This document shows, one piece after another, positions 59,601 through 64,000 of a stretch of DNA of 64,000 nucleotides. The translations under genes and the position numbers were made by a program. The notes beneath the pieces are model-generated. The model searched no databases, was not told the DNA's origin, and saw only the letters and a list, made by a program, of their open reading frames with translations. This DNA is from Streptomyces venezuelae ATCC 10712 (GTDB lineage: Bacteria; Actinomycetota; Actinomycetes; Streptomycetales; Streptomycetaceae). Where the stretch lies: contig NZ_CP029197.1 in the NCBI RefSeq assembly GCF_008639165.1, positions 5,584,001 to 5,648,000 of the forward strand, written 5' to 3'. Position 1 is the first letter of the stretch, and each line of letters opens with the position of its first letter.

Positions 59601-60518
59601 CACTTCGCCGAGACCGTCACCGCCGGCTGCGGCGACACCTGGACCGGACTGCGCAAGCGCGGTGACGCCCCGGACGGCGCCGACTTCGTCCTCGACGCCT
59701 TCACCGTCACCGACCTCGGCCCGGCCGCCGAACCCGCCGCCTGCGGCACGCTCGGCCTCACCGCGCCCGAGACCCTGGAGCCCGGCCGCGCCAACACCGT
59801 CACCGCCACCTTCGGCAACGACGAGGCCACCGAGATCTCCGGCGCCCGGGCCGTCCTCGCCCTCCCCGAGGGCTGGACCGCCGAACCCGCCGCGCCCGTG
59901 ACCCTCGGCACGGTCGCGCCGGGCGGCAAGGCCACCGCCACCTGGCAGGTGACCCCGCCGGTGGACGCGGCCTACCGCCCGTACCAACTGGGCGCCACCG
60001 TCACCTACGGGATCGGGGGAGGGGAGCGGAAGCTCACCGCCGCCACCACCGTCCGTACGCTCCCGCCGCCGCCCACCGCCGACAGCTGGGCCAGCGACCT
60101 CGACTGGACCTCGGCCACCAACGGCTGGGGCCCCGTCGAGCGCGACCTCTCCAACGGCGAGACCGGCACCGGCGACGGCTCCCCGCTGCGGATCGGGGGA
60201 GTGGCCTACGCCAAGGGCCTCGGCAGCCACGCCCCCGCCAAGGTCCGCTACTACCTGGGCGGCCGCTGCACCACCCTCACCGCCGAGGTCGGCGTGGACG
60301 ACGTGCAGACCAGCCGGGGCAGCGTCCGGTTCAGTGTGCTCGCCGACGGCACGGAGAAGGTGAAGTCCCCGGTCCTCAAGGCCACGGACGCGGCCTGGCC
60401 GCTCACCGCCGACATCACCGGCGCCTCCTACGTCGACCTGGTGGTCGACGACGGCGGCGACGGCAACGGCAACGACCACGCGGACTGGGGCGACGCCCGC
60501 TTCCACTGCGGCGGCTGA
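56616..60518 (+). CDS. Endo-alpha-N-acetylgalactosaminidase, GH101
   Basis: 1300 residues from ATG 56616. Signal ACALAVASSAVFALAGPALA. The GH101 barrel spans ~300-720; STLYIDVYYTHGW carries the presumed nucleophile (about D484) and WNVATEWSDKFE the acid/base (about E510). Carbohydrate-binding and galactose-binding-like domains follow (~740-880, ~890-1030), then a NEW3-like domain (~1045-1140) and a C-terminal NPCBM domain (~1155-1300). It releases Gal-GalNAc from Ser/Thr mucin-type O-glycans. The layout matches bacterial GH101 enzymes. Confidence 0.92.
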   Translation: MSLPPSRRIRAACALAVASSAVFALAGPALAEGGAEARATTPRAPAATPLTAGATAEAGPVIASAQLSVTVAEDFPRVLAYTDRGTGARLLGSTAPVTRVVLNGTDHAVRVKAAPVLTAASATYTLTFPDLPGVEIDARLSVERRTTTFRVTAVRDTEAFRVGTLDIPGHDLVSVGSSDAGAATAFTRLDPDSTRTADVFARITDATAAEAAPVGAAYAIVNTGRLAAAVESNSSYDKPTGASARDGARFWHQARKRTTDAGTETRVGVWSGQWTYRGEGAPKSASGDALPWAKVVVTPDANADGATDWQDGAVAFRTIGIKAPGSEDTPDRVVAHIPFNFASQATHPFLRTLDDVKRISLSTDGLGQFALLKGYGSEGHDSAHPDYGGNYNKRAGGLADLNVLLKEGRRWGADFGVHVNATESYPEAKNFSETLVDKTKPGWNWLNQSYYIDQRRDINSGDLARRFQQLRDETDRNLSTLYIDVYYTHGWIADETMRAVQAQGWNVATEWSDKFERASLWSHWANDLDYGGATNKGLNSQIIRFIRNGEKDIWNNHPVLGQTALVDFEGWTGETDWNAFTANIWQRNLPAKYLQQQRITRWNGNDLSFTGGIRGTVEDGRRTFYENGRKVLDGDAYLLPWDGGKKLYHYNKAGGTASWAVPAGTRSYSVYRLTDNGRVKTGTVRPAGGKITLDAVAGQPYVLYPDRAPDERAPRWGQGTPVDDPGFNDAKLRDWTRTGTVVRDTDEQGRNSAKLSGTAPAAVQQRITGLTPGKRYTASALIEVQPGATRPTTLTAGGRSVTVERSALQDRVAASDWNGTRFQRAKVTFTAPRHGSTDLGVRAAGGSAATVRIDDVRIVANDPATKPGTLVYEDFEAVDQGWGPFLKGDSGGTTDPRTHIAQLHAPYTQAGWNGKLIDDVIGGAESLKSHDENSGLVYRTAPWTVPMRGGRTYRVEYDYRSSHAGAYEWVTGYDRTDGTSVETRRTPIGQQRTDGHFAETVTAGCGDTWTGLRKRGDAPDGADFVLDAFTVTDLGPAAEPAACGTLGLTAPETLEPGRANTVTATFGNDEATEISGARAVLALPEGWTAEPAAPVTLGTVAPGGKATATWQVTPPVDAAYRPYQLGATVTYGIGGGERKLTAATTVRTLPPPPTADSWASDLDWTSATNGWGPVERDLSNGETGTGDGSPLRIGGVAYAKGLGSHAPAKVRYYLGGRCTTLTAEVGVDDVQTSRGSVRFSVLADGTEKVKSPVLKATDAAWPLTADITGASYVDLVVDDGGDGNGNDHADWGDARFHCGG

Positions 60519-60529
60519 CCGCCCACGGG

Positions 60530-60562
60530 CGGGCCCGGGGGAAAGCGCTTCCCCCGGGCCCG
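60530..60562 (+). terminator. Strong terminator between GH101 and PL8
   Basis: Perfect 14-bp stem CGGGCCCGGGGGAA/TTCCCCCGGGCCCG with a 5-base loop, 12 bases after the GH101 stop. Confidence 0.85.
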
Positions 60563-60642
60563 TCGTGCTCATTGATTGCGTCGGAAACCCGGTGTTACAC
60601 CAGGCGCCGAACGGTCTCCACCACTTCCCCCGGGAGGCTCCC

Positions 60643-62979
60643 GTGCCCGTCCCCGCCTGGTCCCGCCGCACCTTCCTGACCGCCGCCTCGGCGGCCGCGG
60701 TCGCCCTCGGACTCCCCTCCGCCGCCCACGCGGCGGAGGACGAGTTCGAGGCGCTACGGCTCCGCTGGCTCGACCTCCAGCTCGGCTCCGGCTTCGACGC
60801 CGCCGCCGAGCCCTATGCCTCCCGCCTCGCCGAGACGGGCACCCTTGCCCGGACCTTCCGCACCGGCATGGCGCCCACCCCCACCTCACTCTGGCCGGAC
60901 GCCCCCTTCGACCCGCCGGCCGGCATCACCCAGAGCTACAGCCGCCTGTGGACCATGACCCAGGCGTACATACAGCCCGGCACCGGACTCACCGGCGACG
61001 CGAGCCTGCTCGCCGACGTCCTGCGCGGCCTCGACCACCTCTCCGCCACCGTCTACCGGGCGGGCGCCCCCCGCTACGGCAACTGGTGGGAGTGGCAGAT
61101 CGGCAGCCCCCGCCTCCTCATGGACATCGTCGCCGCGCTCCACCCGCACCTCGGCGCCGAACGGATCGCCGCCGCCTGCGCCGCCGTCGACCACTTCGTC
61201 CCCGACTCGGTGCTCACCAACTACACCGGCACCTCCACCGGCGCCAACCGCGTCGACCTCTGCCGTTCGGTCGCCCTGCGCGGGGTCCTCGGCGCAAGCC
61301 CCGCCAAGATCGCCCTCGCCCGCGACGCGCTCTCGCCGGTCTTCCCGTACGTCACCCGGGGCGACGGCCTCTACGCCGACGGCTCCTTCGTCCAGCACAC
61401 CTGGATCGCCTACTCCGGCACCTACGGGCAGGTCATGCTCGACGGTCTCGGCCGCCTCTTCTCGCTGCTCGCCGGATCCAGCTGGGCCGTCACCGACCCG
61501 AACCGGCAGATCGTCCTCGACAGCGTCGAGAAGGCCTACGCGCCGCTCATCTACGACGGCCTGATGATGGACAGCGTCAACGGACGTGCCATCAGCCGCG
61601 GGTACCTCAAGAACGACGACCGGCGGATCATGCGCTCCGACCACTTCCACGGCCAGGGCGTCATCGCCGCCATCGCCCTGCTCGCGGGCGGCGCCTCCGC
61701 CGCCGAGCGCGACCGCTGGCACGCGCGCGTGAAGGGCTGGATCCAGCGCGACACCGTCTCCCCGATCCTGTCCGCCCGGCAGTTCGGCGTCGCCGACCTC
61801 GCCCGGCTGCACGCCGTGGCCGCCGCCCCCGTCCCGGCCGCCCCCGAACCCACCGGCCACCGGCTCTTCACCGCCATGGACCGGGCCGTCCACCGCCGCC
61901 CCGGCTGGGCCGCCAACATCGCCATGGCATCGGACCGGATCTCGTACTACGAGTGCGGCAACGGCGAGAACCCGCGCGGCTGGCACACCGGCGCCGGCAT
62001 GCTCTCCTGGTGGACCCCCGGCCTGGGCGACCAGTACACCGACTGGTTCTGGCCGACCGTCGATCCGTACCGGCTGCCCGGGACCACCGTCTCCACCCGG
62101 CGGCTCGCCGACCGGGCCGGCGGCGAGTGGGGCGCGCCCAAGCCCGCCGTGCGCTGGGTCGGCGGGGCCACCGACGGCGAGTACGCGGCGATCGGCCAGC
62201 ACCTGAAGGGCCTCGGCTCCACCCTTGAGGCCCGCAAGTCCTGGTTCTGCGCGGCCGACGCGGTGATCTGCCTCGGCGCCGGGATCACCGCGACCGACGG
62301 CGTGCCCGTCGAGACGATCGTCGACAACCGCCTCCTCGGCGAGTCCGGCACCCAGGCCTTCACGACCGGCACCGGCTGGGCCCATCTGGAGGGCCACGGC
62401 GGCTGGGTGTTCCCCCGGGGCGCCGCCCCGGGCGGCGCCGACGGCCTGCGCACCCTGCGCGAGGACCGCACCGGGGCCTGGAGCGACATCAACACCACCA
62501 GCTCCACCGAGCGCAGGACCCGCCGCTACCAGACGCTCTGGCTGGACCACGGCACGGACCCGGTCGCGGCCGGGTACGCGTACCTCCTGATGCCGGGCGC
62601 CTCCCGGCGTACGCTCGCGGCCCGCGCCGCCGACCCCGGCTGGCTGCACGTTCTCGACAACACGGCCGAGCGGCAGGCGATCGCCGTTCCGTCCCTCGGA
62701 CTGACCGCCGCGAACCTCTGGCAGGCCGGTACGGTGGGACGCCTCACGGCCACCGCGCCCGCGAGCGTCCTCGTCCGGCGGCGCCGCTCGGTGCTCGACC
62801 TGAGGGTCTCCGAACCGCTCCGCACGGGGCAGCCCCTGGAGCTGGTGTGGGACGGTCCGGTCCGCCGGGTCCTCGCGCACGACCCCTCCGTGGAGGTCCT
62901 GGCCACCGGCCGCTCGCTGCGGGTGCGGATCACCCCGGGTACCCAGGGGGCGACCCATCGTTGCGAGGTGCTCGTCTAG
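60643..62979 (+). CDS. Tat-exported polysaccharide lyase family 8 (hyaluronate/chondroitin lyase)
   Basis: 778 residues from GTG 60643, with GGGAGG 5 bases upstream. Twin-Arg signal (WSRRTFLTAASAAAVALGLP). The alpha/alpha toroid (~40-390) includes GNWWEWQIGSPRLLMDIVAA, and DGSFVQHTWIAYSGTYG holds the catalytic His and Tyr. MMDSVNGRAISR supplies the catalytic Arg. The beta-sandwich domains follow (~400-770). PL8 enzymes cleave hyaluronan, chondroitin or xanthan by beta-elimination; the closest type here looks like hyaluronate lyase. It is placed after GH101, a second host-type glycan enzyme. Confidence 0.93.
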   Translation: MPVPAWSRRTFLTAASAAAVALGLPSAAHAAEDEFEALRLRWLDLQLGSGFDAAAEPYASRLAETGTLARTFRTGMAPTPTSLWPDAPFDPPAGITQSYSRLWTMTQAYIQPGTGLTGDASLLADVLRGLDHLSATVYRAGAPRYGNWWEWQIGSPRLLMDIVAALHPHLGAERIAAACAAVDHFVPDSVLTNYTGTSTGANRVDLCRSVALRGVLGASPAKIALARDALSPVFPYVTRGDGLYADGSFVQHTWIAYSGTYGQVMLDGLGRLFSLLAGSSWAVTDPNRQIVLDSVEKAYAPLIYDGLMMDSVNGRAISRGYLKNDDRRIMRSDHFHGQGVIAAIALLAGGASAAERDRWHARVKGWIQRDTVSPILSARQFGVADLARLHAVAAAPVPAAPEPTGHRLFTAMDRAVHRRPGWAANIAMASDRISYYECGNGENPRGWHTGAGMLSWWTPGLGDQYTDWFWPTVDPYRLPGTTVSTRRLADRAGGEWGAPKPAVRWVGGATDGEYAAIGQHLKGLGSTLEARKSWFCAADAVICLGAGITATDGVPVETIVDNRLLGESGTQAFTTGTGWAHLEGHGGWVFPRGAAPGGADGLRTLREDRTGAWSDINTTSSTERRTRRYQTLWLDHGTDPVAAGYAYLLMPGASRRTLAARAADPGWLHVLDNTAERQAIAVPSLGLTAANLWQAGTVGRLTATAPASVLVRRRRSVLDLRVSEPLRTGQPLELVWDGPVRRVLAHDPSVEVLATGRSLRVRITPGTQGATHRCEVLV

Positions 62980-63142
62980 ATCCACCGAGGTCCATGTCGA
63001 GACCCTACAAACACGAGGGGTACCTGGCTGTTGACTCGGGCTGGTCAGGGCGTCGTTCTGTCCAGCCCCACCAGGATTCGACACGGGAGACTGTACGGAG
63101 TCGACGGCGGGGTTTTCTTGTTCGACTTCGTAGGGTCGGTAC

Positions 63143-64000
63143 ATGACCGTTGTGGACCAGATCCCGAGCGAGCCCGCTGACGCCCGTGGCCGTGTGGCCG
63201 AGCTGCACGTCCTGCGCGAGCAGGCGCTCCGCGGCCCGAGTGACCGGGCGACCGAGGCCCAGCGCGCGAAGGGCAAGCTGACGGCGCGCGAGCGCATCGA
63301 GCTGCTGCTCGACCCGGGTTCCTTCAACGAGGTCGAGCAGCTGCGGCGGCATCGTGCGCAGGGTTTCGGTCTGGAGGCGAAGAAGCCGTACACCGATGGT
63401 GTGATCACCGGTTGGGGGACGGTGGAGGGCCGGACGGTCTTCGTGTACGCGCATGATTTCCGGATCTTCGGCGGGGCGCTGGGTGAGGCGCACGCGACGA
63501 AGATCCACAAGATCATGGACATGGCGATCGCGGCGGGTGCTCCGCTGGTGTCGCTGAACGACGGTGCGGGTGCGCGTATCCAGGAGGGCGTCTCGGCGCT
63601 GGCGGGGTACGGCGGCATCTTCCAGCGCAACACCCGGGCGTCGGGTGTGATCCCGCAGATCTCGGTGATGCTCGGCCCGTGTGCGGGTGGCGCGGCCTAC
63701 AGTCCGGCGCTGACGGACTTCGTGTTCATGGTCCGTGAGACCTCGCAGATGTTCATCACCGGTCCGGACGTCGTCAAGGCGGTCACCGGCGAGGAGATCA
63801 CCCAGAACGGCCTCGGCGGTGCCGACGTCCACGCGGGTGTCTCCGGCGTCTCCCACTTCGCGTACGACGACGAGGAGACCTGCATCGCGGAGGTCCGCTA
63901 CCTCCTGTCGATGCTCCCGCAGAACAACCGCGAGAACCCCCCGGCCGTCGCCTCCGAGGACCCGGCCGACCGCCGCTCCGACGTCCTGCTCGACCTCGTG
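63143..64000 (+). CDS. accB: Acyl-CoA carboxylase beta (carboxyltransferase) subunit, 5' part
   Basis: 286 residues visible from ATG 63143; continues past the window. Carboxyltransferase N-terminal domain: LTARERIELLLDPGSFNEVE, GVITGWGTVEGRTVFVYAHD, FGGALGEAHATKIHKIMDMA, LNDGAGARIQEGVSALAGYG, GPCAGGAAYSPALTDFVFMV. It carboxylates propionyl- or acetyl-CoA with a biotinylated alpha subunit. Codon use is slightly less GC-ending at the start than in neighbours. The 163 bases upstream hold TTGACT near 63031 but no clear partner -10. Confidence 0.96.
   Translation, partial: MTVVDQIPSEPADARGRVAELHVLREQALRGPSDRATEAQRAKGKLTARERIELLLDPGSFNEVEQLRRHRAQGFGLEAKKPYTDGVITGWGTVEGRTVFVYAHDFRIFGGALGEAHATKIHKIMDMAIAAGAPLVSLNDGAGARIQEGVSALAGYGGIFQRNTRASGVIPQISVMLGPCAGGAAYSPALTDFVFMVRETSQMFITGPDVVKAVTGEEITQNGLGGADVHAGVSGVSHFAYDDEETCIAEVRYLLSMLPQNNRENPPAVASEDPADRRSDVLLDLV

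Noticed and set aside
1..64000. tRNA, rRNA, CRISPR, integrase, transposase or attachment sites
   Set aside because: No T-loop/acceptor pattern, regular spaced repeats, or mobile-element proteins were found on either strand by eye.

Overview
The window is chromosomal DNA of a Streptomyces or close relative. Support: very high GC with GC-ending codons, frequent GTG and TTG starts, actinobacterial family pairs (XRE/DUF397/ATPase, AfsR/LAL-type LuxR, PucR-controlled proline catabolism), and a branched-chain amino acid cluster in the order diguanylate cyclase-ilvB-ilvN-ilvC-serA ... leuB-ilvE ... cimA ... accB that, from memory, resembles the S. coelicolor region around SCO5511-SCO5535. No rRNA, tRNA, CRISPR array, IS element or integrase was seen.

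Layout. 0-19 kb is mixed: a secreted SPOR/phosphodiester-glycosidase protein, a WhiJ-like XRE/DUF397/ATPase regulatory set around a perfect palindrome, a quinone oxidoreductase, two small proteins sharing an odd peptide motif, a Tat-exported phospholipase C, an MMPL transporter, a giant LuxR regulator, a lipoprotein sugar dehydrogenase and two reductases. 19-28 kb holds a membrane GGDEF/degenerate-EAL protein, then the ilvB leader peptide and attenuator, ilvB, ilvN, ilvC and serA. 28-39 kb has a TetR with its operator, tandem DUF1266 genes, a PucR regulator divergent from pruB-pruA across a near-perfect palindrome, an AAC(2')-like acetyltransferase, a PadR/HAAS pair, and a divergent reductase/LysR pair. 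39-48.5 kb has a 43-residue protein, leuB, ilvE, a permease divergent from agmatine deiminase with two matching operator-like boxes, TetR, an MHS transporter, and cimA behind a second leader peptide and attenuator.

48.5-63 kb is more accessory: a Gly-rich-tailed membrane protein, a Rossmann reductase, a three-gene minus-strand operon (two P-loop kinases and a beta-helix-like protein with a channel-like C terminus), a second sliding-clamp-like protein, YceI, an M15-like secreted peptidase, a GH101 endo-alpha-N-acetylgalactosaminidase and a PL8 lyase. The window ends inside an acyl-CoA carboxylase beta subunit gene.

How genes work together. CimA makes citramalate for threonine-independent isoleucine synthesis; IlvBN, IlvC and IlvE serve Val/Ile/Leu; LeuB serves the leucine branch. 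Both ilvB and cimA follow a short reading frame with branched-chain codons and an intrinsic terminator, so the two entry points of the pathway appear to share translation-coupled attenuation. The proline, agmatine and glycan-degrading loci are separate catabolic modules. The least understood parts are the 50.9-53.8 kb kinase/channel operon and the DUF6232/small-protein pair at 4.1-5.0 kb.
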